Positions 11,126 through 22,801 of a DNA stretch of 64,000 nucleotides are shown here, piece after piece. A program made the translations under genes and the position numbers. A model generated the notes under the pieces. That model saw only the letters and a program-made list of their open reading frames with translations. It made no database searches and was not told the DNA's origin. Position 1 is the first letter of the stretch. Every line of letters starts with the position of its first letter. The stretch is from Pictodentalium vernedei (lineage: Eukaryota; Mollusca; Scaphopoda; Dentaliida; Dentaliidae). The DNA lies in NCBI GenBank assembly GCA_031216915.1, contig CM062297.1, forward strand, positions 367,797,704-367,861,703. The letters run 5' to 3'.

Positions 11126-11172
11126 TTAAACAAGCACAGATCTGAGTTCTCATGGCAAATGAGGGGGCATTG

Positions 11173-13188
11173 TTTTTAGCTCATCTTGACAAAGTCAAGC
11201 TGAGCTAATCTCATCGCTCTCTGTCCGTCGTCCGTCATCCATCGTCCATCATCCATCATCCATCATCCGTCAACACCATGTTTTGGTCTTCTCCTCCAAA
11301 GTTTTGGTCTTCTCCTCAAAAAAAACTGGGCCAATTCAAGTGAAAGTTTGTGTATGTGATGGTCCCAAAGGGGCATTTCATTTTTGTTCAATTCAACATG
11401 CCCAGCCCCATAGGGAGGGAGTGGGGGAAAATGCTCCAAAATATTTAAAAAATCTTTTTCTCAAGAACCAGTGTGTACAATGACTTGATATTTGCTATGG
11501 AGCTTCCTTTTGAGATGTAGAATCAAGTTTGTTCAAACGAAATTCGTAAAGCAATATTTGGCTTTGTAATGGGAGGGGTAAGATTTTTGGCCCCGCCCAA
11601 AATTTCTATTTTCTGAACCGATTGTCCGGTATGAACCAAACTTGGTTCGTGGTATTATTAGGTAATAAGTACTTGACCCATGCAAAAAAAAAATTCCCGC
11701 ATCCTCATGAGAACCCTGGGAGCTAAAAATAGAAATATTTTCAAATGCCCTACTTCCCAAACCACACGGAACAGAGAGCTGTTATTTGGTATGAAGTATC
11801 CTTAGGACAGTAGAATTGAATGAAAAAAAAAATGCCATCGGTTATGTTAGGGTGTTCTGTAATGGGCATAAAAAAAAATGATGAGTCAGCATATTTGCAA
11901 AAATATTTAAAAATCTTTTCTCCAGAACAAATCATCAGAATCTTTACATATTTGGTATACAGCATTCATAGGGGGGGGGGGGGGGGGGATACAAGTTTGA
12001 TGAAATAAAGTCATATTTGGGCTCTCTACAGGAGCCCAAATTTTTAACATAGGGTAATATGGGGAATATTCTTTAAAAATCTTCTTCTTCAGAACCACCA
12101 GTCAGAATCCTTTAATGTTTGGTATACATCATTGTTATGAGGGTCAGATTCAAGATTGTTCAAACCAAGTCCCTAGGTTAATATTTGGGCTTCCTACAGA
12201 AGCCCAAATTTTAACTTTGTTCAATATGGAGGGTAATTTAAAAAAATCTTCTTCTTCAGATCCACCCGTCAGAATGCTTTCATATTTGGTATGCAACATC
12301 TCTATGGGGGACAGATTCAAATTTGTTCAAATGAGATCTCTAGGTATATATTTGGGCTCGCTATGGTAGCCCAAATTTTTACTTAGTGCAATATGAGGGA
12401 AATTTCTTTAAAAATCGTCTTCTTCAGATCTACCAATCAGAATGCTTTCATATTTGGTATACAACATCTCTGGAGGGGTGGGGGGGGGGGTGTGTCAGAT
12501 TCCATGTTCAATTCGAGAGCCTGGGTCAATATTTGGGCTCCATATGGGAACATGAAATTTAACTTAGTACAATATGAGGGAATTTCTTCAAAAATCTTCT
12601 TCCTTCAGATCCACTCTTCAGAATGCTTTCTTATTTGGTATACAACCTCTCTAAGGGGGTCAGATTCACGTTTGTTCAAATCGGATCCATAGGTTAATAT
12701 TTGGGCTCGCTATGGTAGCCCAAACTTTAACTTAGTGCAATTCGAAGAAATTTCTTCACAATTTCTCTTCTTGAGATCCAACAGTCAGAATGCTTTCATA
12801 TTTGGTACACAACATCTCTAGGGAAGTTAGATTCAACTATGTTCAAATCAAGAGCCTGGGTTAATATTTGGGCTCTCTATGGGAGCTGGAATTGGCCATT
12901 TGCTGAAGAATTAAAAATTTTGTATTCAGAACCCTCTAGAGGTGTGTAACTAAGATTAATCCACATAGGTTGTATCAAGGGGCTTCATAGGGAAGCTCTA
13001 CATTTTACTTTATGATCAACTGAAGAAAAGGTTTGATGCCCGGATTATTTTTGTCACTCCTGAGGGACTCAAGGATTCACACTGTAGCCGATGGAGATGG
13101 CTTGCTTAATGTACTCATTCTTGGACTCTGTTTATATTGTGTTCTGTTCAAGATGAGCGCTTCAGGCCCCATGGGGCCTCTTGTTTTT
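11173..13188 (+). mobile_element. Helentron-like family A, full copy
   Basis: The most complete copy, non-coding and about 2.0 kb. The 5' end TTTTTAGCTCATCTTGAC forms a hairpin with GTCAAGCTGAGCT. The body holds at least six diverged tandem units of 150-165 bases (about 11900-12890), each with ATATTTGGGCTC, AACTTAGTGCAATATG and TTTCATATTTGGTATACAAC phrases. Near the 3' end TCAAGATGAGC is the inverted copy of the 5' end, followed by the perfect 16-base palindrome AGGCCCCATGGGGCCT at 13164-13179 and CTTGTTTTT. This matches what is known of non-autonomous Helentrons; the class is inferred. Confidence 0.68.
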
Positions 13189-13763
13189 ATTGGGGTTCAA
13201 CAATACTTTCAACAACTAGGCCATCATCGTGCTGGAGTGGGTGGGGATATTGATATTGATATTGTTTATTTATGATATATAAAACATTACAATTGTAATA
13301 TGTTTATAATCACAGTGATACAAGTGAATAGAGGATTCCTCATCTTTCTTGAGGACTGTCATGAAATGGTCTTCAAACTGTGGATGGATAATATCATCTA
13401 CAGTGCAAGTTCCACATAATTTTGAGTTTTCTGAGAAATGTTGTCGTAATCGTGTAATATCTGTGTAAGAGAATTTGATAATTATTATTCACAGTCTAAA
13501 AATCTGCTATCAGTCACATCCAGCTTCCTTGTTATAAACCATCCTGGTTGAAGTGTTCTGTAATATTGGAATACAGGAACTGGGAGCATGTATGAATTGC
13601 ATATTTTTATGACACAGAAAAAGACTTTGAAAATGACAACATTCTCGAAACACAAATACTTAGCTGTTACACTGAAATAAAATCAAGTCACCCTGAGCAT
13701 GTGTAATTCTGCCAAAACCACTGTTTATCTGCTAAATCACTTTTCATTTCAATCCATTTCTCA
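13189..13763. other. No gene or repeat recognised
   Basis: AT-rich, unique-looking sequence between two mobile elements, with a short GATATT run at 13245-13265. No exon or RNA gene is supported. Confidence 0.4.
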
Positions 13764-13925
13764 CCAACCTACCTTACAAATGTTTACAACAGGCTTACAC
13801 TACAATGGAAGTCCCTAACTCAGAAAATATACTCTCTATTTTGTTCCTTCCCAAGCGATTCAGGAAAGAAAAGTGGTGTAAAAGCACCAAGAAAAAATAA
13901 GCCAAAACTGGATCAAGTGCAACTG
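13764..13925. repeat. DIRS-B left inverted terminal repeat
   Basis: Homologous to 2636-2790 of DIRS-A (AATATACTCTCTATTTTG, AAGAAAAGTGGTGTAAAAGC, AAGCCAAAACTGG). Only its outer 50-60 bases have an inverted partner in DIRS-B itself, at 20475-20535 (AGGCTTACACTACAATGGAAGT against ACTTCCACTGTAGTGGAAGCCT). Confidence 0.75.
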
Positions 13926-13949
13926 TTCTGCTTTTATATGAGTTAGGTG

Positions 13950-16900
13950 TCAGCTGGGGGCTGTTGTGGCAGCTTTTCTCCCCTCTGTTGAGGTAGAATT
14001 TCTGCCAGTTCCCTTTTTGGCTGTTGGGGTACTTTTCGGTTCCCGTCAGGCCTTTGTTTCCTGCCACCTTACTGTGGTAGCTGGGGGTGTCCTGATTCAT
14101 TTTTTCTTTGGGTTCACCTTCCCATCTACATTGCTGTCACCAGATATGCCTAGGACGATACCTTGCAGGCCTTTTTTAGCTTAATTTGACAAAGTCAAGA
14201 TAAGTTATTGCCATCACACGTGTGGAAGTCTGTTAGTCTTTGAGTCTGTTCACATTTTTCTTTAGCACAGGCTACACCCGTAGTTCTTGTCCGATCATCA
14301 CAAAATTTCATATGCAGGTTTGGAGTCATGTCGAGATGAGAACGTCCCCTTTTGGTCGCAATTGGTCAACCATGATGGCTGCCCGAGCCCAAAACCCGAA
14401 AACCTTTAGCCCAGTCTACAGGTCGTATTTATGAAGGGATTTAATTGTTACTTGGTAGGATGCCTCTGTATATCTAGATGAGAATGTCCCCTTTTGGTCA
14501 TAATCTGTCAACCCTGACGGCTGCCCAAGCCCGAAACACAAAAACTTTTCGCACAGTCTGCAGGTCATATTTAATATGGAGGAATTTCATTGTAACTTGG
14601 TAGGATGACTCCGAATGATGTCTAGATGAGAACTTCCTCATTTGGTCGCGATCTGGCAACCATGACAACTGCTCGAGCCCAAAACCAGAAAAACCTTAGC
14701 ACAGTCTACAGGTCATATTTATGGTGGGATTTTATTGTAGCTTGGTAGGTTGACTTCATATAATGTCTAGATGAGAATGTCCTCTTTTGGTCGTGATTAG
14801 TCATCTGTGACGGCTACAGTGGCCCGACGCCCAAAAACCTTTAGCACAGTCTACAGGTCATATTTATGAAGGGATTTCATTGTAACTTGGTAGAATGACT
14901 CCAAATAATATCTAAATGAGAACATCCCCTTCTGGTCGCGATCATTCTGCCATGATGGCTGCCCAAGCCCAAAACCCCAAAACCTTTAGCATTGTATTTA
15001 TGGAAGGATTCCATTGTAACTTGGTAGGTTGACTCCATATAATGTCTAGATGATAACGTCTGCTCTTGGTTGTGATTGGTCATCTGTGACGGCTTCGGGG
15101 GCCCAAAGCCCAAAAACCTTTAGCACAGTCTACAGATCGTATTTATGAAGGGATTTCATTGTAACTTGGTAAGATAATTCCAGATAATGCCCAGATGAGA
15201 ATGTCCCCATGACGGCTGACCGAGCCCAAAACCTGAAAAACTTTTGCACAGACTACAGGTCATATTTATGAAGGGATTTCATTGTGACTTAGTAGGATGA
15301 CTCAGTATAATGTCTAGATGAGGACATCCCCTTTGGGTTGCTATCGGTCAGCCGTGATGGCTACACAAGCCCAAAGACAAAAACCTTTAGCACAGTCTAC
15401 AGGCCGTATTTATGAAGGGATTTCATTGTAACTTGATAGGATGACTCAATTTGGAATAAATTAATTGTGAGGGCCACATTAACCCACCCCTCAATTCTTT
15501 AGTATAGTCTAAACCTCATATTATTTTTATTGAAAACACAGCATACAGGGAACAGAAATTTAGATATTCCCAATTATCACAATTCTTGTCTTATTTCATA
15601 ATCCTTTCATAAACATTCAACATTATCCTTTTCCTCAAACTCAACACACAGACAAGTTAAGCTACAGTATCATTGACACTTTCATTGTTAGTCTTAGCAT
15701 GTTGAAGTAACCCATTATTCATGGTCCACTTTATTTGAGTGTTCTATTGTAAGACCCTGTGGGCTGGGTGGCCTTCCACCATTTGGGAGTCAGTCTATTG
15801 TGTAGTTTGGGCACGTGCCATTTTCCTCCTGCACCATGTCTGGAGGGAGTTATATCACCTCCTGGGGGTTTTGTAATCTTTTTGTGGTGTGGATGCCGTG
15901 GTAGCTGCTGATTTTCTGGCGAAGAGGTACCCGTTTCCGGAACTACTGTCCCCCTCCAGTCAACATCTGAGGCTGACACTAGGGTTGTGGTCCTCATTTT
16001 GGAGCTGAGCTTAATTGCTCTCTCTGCTTTTCTGCCTTTGTCAACAGCTACTGATGTATCCGCTCCTGCTGCTGCTTGGTGACATCAACTGTCTCCATTT
16101 TATGTGGCCTTGGCTTATCCCTGCAGGGGTCAGCAGGGATTTCTACTTCTGTGGATGTGGGATATCGGCCTCAACCTTCCCTGGCTTCAACTCGGCAAAG
16201 TCGGAAGTGATTGCCGGCTGATCGCTCTGCTGTGGTCTTGCAGCCGTCGAGCCCAGCAGGTTTTGGATTCAAATGTCCATGGTGGGGTTACTGTGGACTC
16301 TGTTGCACTTCCATCCACACACTCTGGTCCTTCGGCCAGTTTTGCGGGACCGGCACATTTTTGTGCAGCCTGGTCCTTCTGTCCCTCAGAGACTCTCAGC
16401 GACTTCCAGCACTTCAGATCCTCGGAGTATTTCATACCCCTATAAGCATCTGTATTCAGAAGTTTTGGCTGCCACCCGTCACCCCGTGTCGGGTGTTCTA
16501 GAGGATCGTGACCCTTTGCTGGTTTAGAGGGTCAGATGCAAAGCCACTTTGTTGGGCCGTTCCCATGTCGAACTGGCAGATACAGGTTGTGAGCTTAAGG
16601 AGGCCCTCTCCTTGCTCACGTAGGTTCTTTCCAAGAGTCTTCCTGTTGCCTCCAGCGAGGCTTCCAGGCACCCTCTGAGGCACCACCTCCTGGGATTGGA
16701 AGCAGGCCGCTGCTTTCTGATCCCCCTGGTTGTCCTACACCATGGGAGGAATTGGCTGGTAGGCCCGACATGGGCTATGTGTCTTCCGACTCCGGCGTTG
16801 GGTCAGACACACCTGACGTTGAGAGCCATCAGTCTTCTGACTTGGGGGTGGATCTTGACTTTGTGTTTGAGTTCCTTCAAACTGTCAGACCAGCCGGAGG

Positions 16901-17470
16901 TTTCAGCCAGGCCACGATCATTGGTCGCATGCCTACAGCCGGTGGAGCAACCTTCTTCTGTGCACCTTCGACCATACCAGTCGGTACAAGTGGTCGAAGC
17001 TTTTATAGAATTGGACTCAAAGCTGATCATGTCGTCTCTGCATTGGCTGCTTATCTGCCTCCAGATAAGTTTGACGACATACAGGCTCCTTTGTGTGTGA
17101 TCTCTGAGAAGCTCGTGCATCTTACTCACACACATGCCTGTAACATGGCTAATTTGGAATTAGTTCCCCAGGACGCTGTGTTGGACACAAGCTGTTCCCT
17201 TTTTGAAAGGCAGGGCGCTGCTCTTCAGTCTGCTTCTTTGGTGGGTTGGTGACTATTCCATGATTCCATGTCGATGGTCCGGGATGACGTCCTGCGTCAT
17301 TCCAAAGATCAGTTGCTGCTTCGCCATCTTGATCCGCCATCTGTTGGAGGCCAGGGCCATTCCAAGCCTAACAAATGCCCTTCTGCTTCTTCTGTGAAGC
17401 CAAAGGTTGATCCTCCTGTTTCTGCTTCTTCCTCTTACTCACATGTTAAGGGTAAGCATCGGTAGTCCAG
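13950..17470 (+). pseudogene. DIRS-B gag-like region (broken, with insertion)
   Basis: Aligned to the DIRS-A gag region. Bases 13950-14174 match 3140-3370 there. A Helentron-like element then intervenes, and the gag region resumes at about 15725. The best open part is 16752-17252 (166 codons). It includes MGYVSSDSGVGSDTPDVE, a segment AAYLPPDKFDD, and THACNMANLELV, which is also present in DIRS-A as MHACNTANLELV at about 5300. The role as ORF1 capsid-like protein is inferred from position and shared sequence. Confidence 0.65.
14175..15685 (+). mobile_element. Helentron-like family B, inserted in DIRS-B
   Basis: The 5' end TTTTTTAGCTTAATTTGACA is followed by AAGTCAAGATAAGTT. The middle has about eight tandem units of 130-150 bases carrying GTCTAGATGAGAA, TTTAGCACAGTCTACAGGTC and TTTCATTGTAACTTGGTAGG. 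The 3' end has ACAAGTTAAGCT, then the palindrome AGTATCATTGACACT and TTCATT. No protein is encoded. It interrupts the gag-like region, so it arrived after DIRS-B. Confidence 0.65.
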
Positions 17471-17605
17471 AGGGAGATCTGTGGATCCTTCATCTAGCAC
17501 GGGTCTCGATGGGGCTCTAAATGAAGGTCCTCACCTCGATTCGTCCCAAGTTGGAGGAGGGATATCTGAGTTTGCAAAACGTTTGGCCACGATCACATCC
17601 GATCC

Positions 17606-18490
17606 TTGGGTGTAAGATGTTGTTCGGTCAGGGCAGCAGATATCCTTTTGGAGGCACCCACTCTGTCAAGAGTGCCTCTTCCATCCCAACTTCCTTTTGA
17701 CGTTTCACGTCAGGAACTCTTGATCACAGAGACAGACAATTTCCTGTCTAAGGGGGCAATCAAGGTCGTCAAGAACATTCATCCAGTGGGATTTTATTCC
17801 CGCCAGGTCTTGTTGCCGAAGAAGGACAACCGATTCTGGCCGGTTATCGATCTGAGTATCCTGAACCAGTCTATCGCTCCCAAGTTCATCATGGAGATTT
17901 TCAGGTCAGTTCGCCGCTCCATTCAACAGGGGGATTTCACTTCCATCATCGACCTGCGAGCCACTTACTTTCACATTCCGATTCATCAGACATCCTGAAA
18001 GTATCTCAGGTTCGCTTTTCTGGGGTGAGTGTACCAGTTCAAGGCCATGCCTTTTGGCCTCAACCTGGCTCCTTGGACCTTCATCCGACTGATGTCGCAT
18101 GTGATAGCCTTCCATCGCACTCAGTCCAGGGTGACTACTTCGGCATATCTGGACGATATCCTCCGGAGGCACTCCAATGCTGCTCTTCTGGAGTCAGATG
18201 TCTACTCACTTGTGCCGGCTCATGTCGCTAGGGTTCAGAGTCAACAAGGAGAAGTCAGACCTGGTCTCTTCTCAGTTTGTTCTGTCATCTGGGGATGGAC
18301 TTCCGTACTCAGCTGAATACGGTGGCGATTCCCGAGTGAGGGCTGTGATTCTCTCTTGGTTTTTGCCCTGACTCTGTCACCCAGTCCACATCCATGACAC
18401 CTTTGAGTATTCTCCGGCTGCTCGGTCTCTGCAGTTCAGTGATGGATCTCGTTCCTCGAGATTGGCTCATGTCAGACTTCTCCAACACTT
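17606..18490 (+). pseudogene. DIRS-B reverse transcriptase (near-complete, broken)
   Basis: An open frame of 130 codons (17606-17998) carries GFYSRQVLLPKKDNRFWPVI, DLSILNQS and the motif A-like SIIDLRATYFHIPIHQTS, then a TGA. The next frame (18029-18316) has YQFKAMPFGLNLAPWTFIRL and the catalytic box AYLDDIL (YLDD at 18146-18157). Motif A normally reads like SIDLKDAYFHIPI in this group; here the spacing is altered. The thumb part (MSLGFRVNKEKSDLV) continues in a third frame near 18210-18260. This is a DIRS-type RT with at least two disabling interruptions. Confidence 0.82.
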
Positions 18491-18599
18491 TCTCAGTTGT
18501 TGGAGGCCGAATGTTGATCCTCTGGATCTGGTGCTACCAGCATCTCTTCATTGTCACCTTCTTTCCTGGACAGATGTTCAGTGGATTATGCAGGGTGTT

Positions 18600-19382
18600 C
18601 CATTGGGCTTGCCCATATCCGATTGTGTTCTGACGGCTGATGCCAGCGATCTCGGATGGAGCGTAACATTGGATCCTCTGGTCTTTCCCTTCACTGTGTC
18701 TGGGACCAGGATCAAGCAGCATTTCACATCAACCAGAAGGAGCTTCTTGCTATTGTTCTGAGTTTCCGGCAGTGGATTCCCCACCTTTCGAATCGTAAGG
18801 TCCTTCTGTTGTCAGACAATTCAACAGTGGTCGCTTACATTTGGAACCAGGGCAGAATGCCCTCAGTTCCCATGTACGAATTGGCTTGGGATCTTCTACT
18901 GCTCGCTCAGGATGTCAATGCCAAGGTGGTGGTTCGTCACATTCTCGGTTGTCTGAATGTCCTAGCCGACTCCCTGTTCCGATGGGGCAGGTTCTTTTCC
19001 ACTGAGTAGACGCTTTACAGGGCAGTGTTCCAGTCACTTTGCGATCTCTGGGCCGTCCCCACATCAATATTTTTGGAACCCTCAGGTGTATACTTTCGTG
19101 TTCGTGTGTCTTGATCCTCTGGCTTTTGCTGTGGATGCTTTGTCACTTGATTGGAATGGTCTAGATGGCTATGCTTTTCCACCGGTTCCGATTCTACGAA
19201 CTTGTCACATCATTCTGATTGCTCCCCTGTCGCCTCAGCGGGTGTGGATCAATCAGCTCCACTCTCGGTTGGCGGCAGCTTCGGCACATTTCCCTTTACG
19301 TCATGACCCTCTTTGCCAAGGTCACCCAAGGAGGTTTCATGTCGACCTGACTTCATTATGCCTTCACGCATATCTTATGTGA
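18600..19382 (+). pseudogene. DIRS-B RNase H and connection region
   Basis: Open frame 18656-19009 carries NQKELLAIVLSFRQWIPHLS, LLLSDNSTVVAYIWNQG and DVNAKVVVRHILG followed by LNVLADSLFRWGRFFSTE. The pattern (E in KEL, D in SDNST, then VVAYI-NQG) is typical of DIRS RNase H. Open frame 19086-19382 is the connection region, with CLDPLAFAVDALSLDWNGLD and GYAFPPVPIL, matching DIRS-A. A short loss between them (about 19050-19085) removed the FDLFAT segment that DIRS-A keeps. Confidence 0.8.
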
Positions 19383-20425
19383 GGTCCTGTCTCCTCTGTA
19401 GAGGTTTATCGAGATGAGCAGTGGAGTGCATTTCTTCTTCAAGGCGGCACTCCTCGTCGATGGTCTGCTGATCACTCTGTTGATTATGCCGATCCTTCAG
19501 TAACACAGATTGTGGAGTTTCTGGTATATCTGTTTGATTCTCGGGGTCTCCAACCTATTACCATCTAAGGGTACAGGTCCATGCTTTTGGAGACCTCTTC
19601 GTATGTGGGTAAGTGTCGTATCGGCACTAATTCATGCCTCTCCAAGCTTATTAGACACTTTTCTTTGAAAAGGCCTAGGATTTTGCAGCTTACCCCAAGA
19701 TGGTAACTTTCTTGAGTGCTGCTTTATTGTGGGGGGCGGGGGGAGGGGGGTGCCATTCGAACCTTTATCACAGGTGGATATGCATTTTCTCACATACAAG
19801 ACAGCTTATCTGATGGCTTTTGCCTCAGCCAGAATGGTTAGTGAGCTTCACGCCCTCTCTGTTGATCTGGCATTTTCAGGAGCTCCGCCAACAGTGTTAC
19901 TTTACCACTGATTGCTCCTCTCCTTTATGGCCAAGAATCAGATGCCAGAAACTACTCCACCTCCAATCTGTATCATGGCTCTTCCTTCTGCTGAGGGTAA
20001 TCGCCCTTTGTTCTGTCCAGTTTGTGCAATTTGCATTTACCTCAACCCGATGCAGTTCAATAGGAAAGGCAGGAAAAGATTTATTTCTGTCTCTTATCCC
20101 TGGTCGACAGAAGATCTCTCCTCAATCCATTTCTAGATGGATTTGTCTTTCTATGCGCACACCATACGCTCGTCCAGCGACTGACGATTGTATTACTAAT
20201 CACTTTTCTGCCCACGAGGTGCATGCATTGTCTATCTCCTGGGCTTATGCTAACTCCGTCAGTTGCCGGATGTTATGGAGGCAGCCTACTGAAGAAATGC
20301 TTCTACTTTCTCCACCTGTCTGCGTCAGTTGCAGGTGCAGTCTGAGGAACTTTTTTCTCTTTAGGTTTTCTTTTCTTCTGCCCAGGCTGTCATCAACCCT
20401 AGCCATTAGGGTTCTTGCAAAGGAA
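19383..20425 (+). pseudogene. DIRS-B tyrosine recombinase (broken)
   Basis: N-terminal pieces lie at 19420-19700. The catalytic domain is split: FLTYKTAYLMAFASARMVSE at 19785-19850, then ISPQSISRWICLSMRTPYA, FSAHEVHALSISWAYANSVS at 20110-20270 and ASTFSTCLRQLQ near 20300-20335. Three catalytic positions look lost relative to the family: the first arginine (ARRVSEL to ARMVSEL), the arginine of the H-E-V-R-A box (now HEVHA), and the tyrosine before LRQ (now Cys). Frame changes separate the pieces. DIRS-A keeps the first arginine but lacks the rest. Confidence 0.75.
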
Positions 20426-20469
20426 GTTCCAGCCCTGTTCTTGGTACTGTCCTTTCTGTCTGTGTGTCA

Positions 20470-20570
20470 CACAGGGCCATACACCAGGACTTCCACTGTA
20501 GTGGAAGCCTGTTGTAAACAATTGCGATAGGTATAATAAGAAAGGAAATTTACTATAAAATTTAAATTTT
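20470..20570. repeat. DIRS-B right terminal repeat (short)
   Basis: ACTTCCACTGTAGTGGAAGC is the inverted partner of the left repeat, followed by TTGTAAACAATTGCGATAGG and the AAGAAAGGAAATTTACTATA end that DIRS-A shares. The inner 200 bases found in DIRS-A (8110-8320) and any internal complementary region are missing. Confidence 0.75.
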
Positions 20571-21298
20571 CATGCTCTCCCCAAATATTTTGTGGGATCA
20601 TATAGTTGCTGCTTTGTCCACCCGTCCATCCATACATCCATCTGCAGCATTGCCTCAGCAGTGAGTGAATGGATTTCACTGAATATGACAAGCCTCTCCT
20701 GTACATGTTATAAAAAAGGCTACTTTATTCATCTGTCTGTCCATCCATCTATCTGTCCATCCACAGTGATATCTCAGCAGTGAGTGGATGGATTTCAATG
20801 AACTTTGGTAAGAGGGATCCTGTGACAAGACGCTCCTGCACATGTAATAAAAAAGTTGCCTGCATATTTATCACCTGAGTTATGGTCCTTGCATTTCAAA
20901 GACGTGTGCCAAATTATTTCCTCCAGTGTGGGGCCACAATTTTACAAGACTGCTTGTTAGCTAAGTCAACTGTCAGGGAGTGTCCATCAGTTTTACTGAT
21001 TTTCTTGTTTAAAAAATAGTGTAAGTTTGAGTTAATTGATGAAACAAGAAAAAAAACTTAAATTATTTCAACATATTTACTCGTTCAAGTTAAATTTATT
21101 AGGGGCAAAAAATCTAATACTGGTAATGGTTATAGCACTCACAGCTAATTTGTTTATTGCCATAAAGAAAAAAATACATGTATTCCCAGTGCTGTCAATA
21201 AGTGTTAAATCTATTTATGGACTGACTCGATGTTAATTAGCCCTGCTAAAAAGGACACGTTTTTTAATAGACTGTACATAAAATGTTTTGGTAAAATA
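20571..21298. repeat. Two copies of a short unit, otherwise unrecognised
   Basis: The phrase CTCAGCAGTGAGTG.ATGGATTTCA appears at about 20651 and 20773, each preceded by a CCATCCATCTGTC-rich stretch and followed by a CTCCTG.ACATGT.ATAAAAAAG motif. It is probably part of an interspersed repeat. Nothing is recognised in 20900-21298. Confidence 0.5.
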
Positions 21299-21300
21299 TA

Positions 21301-22799
21301 TACTACTCAATGTTTGCTAAGCACCACATATTTCACACATCATTGTGAAATTTTCTTGTGACACATTTGCAATATTTTTGTTGGATACGATTGAGGAATG
21401 TATTGAGATGGTCCCCAGTGTTTACATTAGCTCTTTTGACAGGTAGACTTTTCGTGACAGTCATGGAAAGCATGTACTCCTTGATTTTCATGATGTTTTC
21501 GTGTACTGTCTACATGTACATGAGATGTGTAGGGTATTCAGTCTTCATTTCAACACAAATCCTCATGATTTAATGATTGAATAAGGCGAATGCAAATGTA
21601 AGAAGACATTTGTCTGAAGCAGAATTGTGGTGGGCTGTAAGGATGGTGGAACAAGGGGCTACCTATCGACAGGTTGGTGAAGCCCTTGGTGTGCACCATA
21701 CGGCGTTCACCAGAGCCTGGGCAAGATCTCAGCATTATCGCACACCAGTCAGATGACATGGTGGTGGCAGAGACAGGGCAACATCTGCAGCTGAAGACCG
21801 GTTTTTGATCATTCAGGCCCATAGGAACCTCTTTGACACATCAACCCAGCTTTGCAGTGACTTTCAGAATGCATCTGGTGCAGACTATCCGGGCAAGGTT
21901 GCACAAAGGTGGTCTCCTTTCAAGAAGACCATGTATTCGCATTCAGCTGTCCCAGAACCACCGCCAGGCATGATATGAATGGGCCATGGATCACATTGGA
22001 TGGACCAGAGAAGATTGACGACCTGTCCTTTTTACAGATGAGTCCAGGTACTGCCTAGACAACACAGATAGGCATTCTGGGTATGTAGAAGACCAGGAGA
22101 GCGATTCCATGCAGCCAACATTTATGAGCATGACCGCTATGGTGGAGGGTCAATAATGGTCTGTTGCGGCATCAGCTGTGATGGACATACAGAGCTCTGT
22201 GTTCTTGACCATGGTACATTGACTGCACAGCGGTATATTGATGAGATCCTGGATACCCACGTCAGATTGTATGCAGGTGCAGTGGGTGATAGATTCATTC
22301 TGATGGACGATAATGCCATCCTCATGTTGCCCATGCCCTCCGGGAGTACCGACAGAGGGAGGGGATTGAGTGTGTGGACTGGCCTGCTAGATCCCCTGAC
22401 CTCAATCCAATCAAACATGTCTGGAATGAGTTTGCTTGCAATTTCAGTCCGTCCAGTCCAACCAAGAAGTGTCCATGAGCTGACTGGTCCAAGAATGGAA
22501 CAACATCCCACAAAAGACCATCTGGAACCTGATAATGGGTCTCATACTCGATATTGAACCCATATCAGTTCGCTCCGTCAACTTTTTGGCAAATTTGAAA
22601 AATTTCCTTTTTTACCAATAAAATCCATTTTCCATGGTTATCGTATTCAAAAGCTAAAAAACAAAATCTTAATTTCTGTGCTTAAATCATTAAAGACATA
22701 ATTAAATATAAAATATATACACTTTTCATAACAATATTTCAACTAAAACGTAAAACAGGTAGTTGGATATACCTGGTGCTTAGCCAACTTTGAGTAGTA
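21301..22799 (+). mobile_element. Tc1-like DNA transposon, full length, inactive
   Basis: Terminal inverted repeats of 26 bases (TACTACTCAATGTTTGCTAA at the left, the same read inward from 22799 at the right) differ at two positions. A TA dinucleotide flanks each side (21299-21300 and 22800-22801), the hallmark of Tc1/mariner insertion. The length of 1499 bases is right for the group. The element carries one decayed transposase in + orientation. Confidence 0.88.
21595..22560 (+). pseudogene. Tc1-like transposase (broken)
   Basis: Tc1 transposases bind the inverted repeats with helix-turn-helix domains, and cut and join DNA with a DDE catalytic triad. Visible pieces are an N-terminal helix-turn-helix segment (GATYRQVGEALGVHHTAFTR, about 21655-21715), then RPVLFTDESRY-like residues near 22020-22055 carrying the first Asp, and YGGGSIMVCCGISCDGHTEL at 22139-22200. 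Next come DRFILMDDNA (second Asp, about 22290-22320), and after a one-base insertion CVDWPARSPDLNPIKHVWNE near 22370-22430, whose last Glu is the third catalytic residue. The Glu lies about 34 residues after the second Asp. In-frame stops and frameshifts make it inactive. Confidence 0.85.
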
Positions 22800-22801
22800 T
22801 A

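Larger units (their letters stand above)
13764..20570 (+). mobile_element. DIRS-B: DIRS-like retrotransposon, same family as DIRS-A
   Basis: It starts CCAACCTACCTTACAA, nearly as DIRS-A, and ends with GAAAGGAAATTTACTATAAAAT, as DIRS-A. It runs in the same direction with gag-like, RT, RNase H, connection and recombinase regions in DIRS order. A 1.5-kb family B Helentron-like element sits inside the 5' region (14175-15685). There is no internal complementary region: after the recombinase the sequence passes straight into a short right terminal repeat. The RT active-site YLDD is kept, but frameshifts and stops interrupt the polyprotein, and the recombinase has lost catalytic residues. It is not functional. 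Confidence 0.85.
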
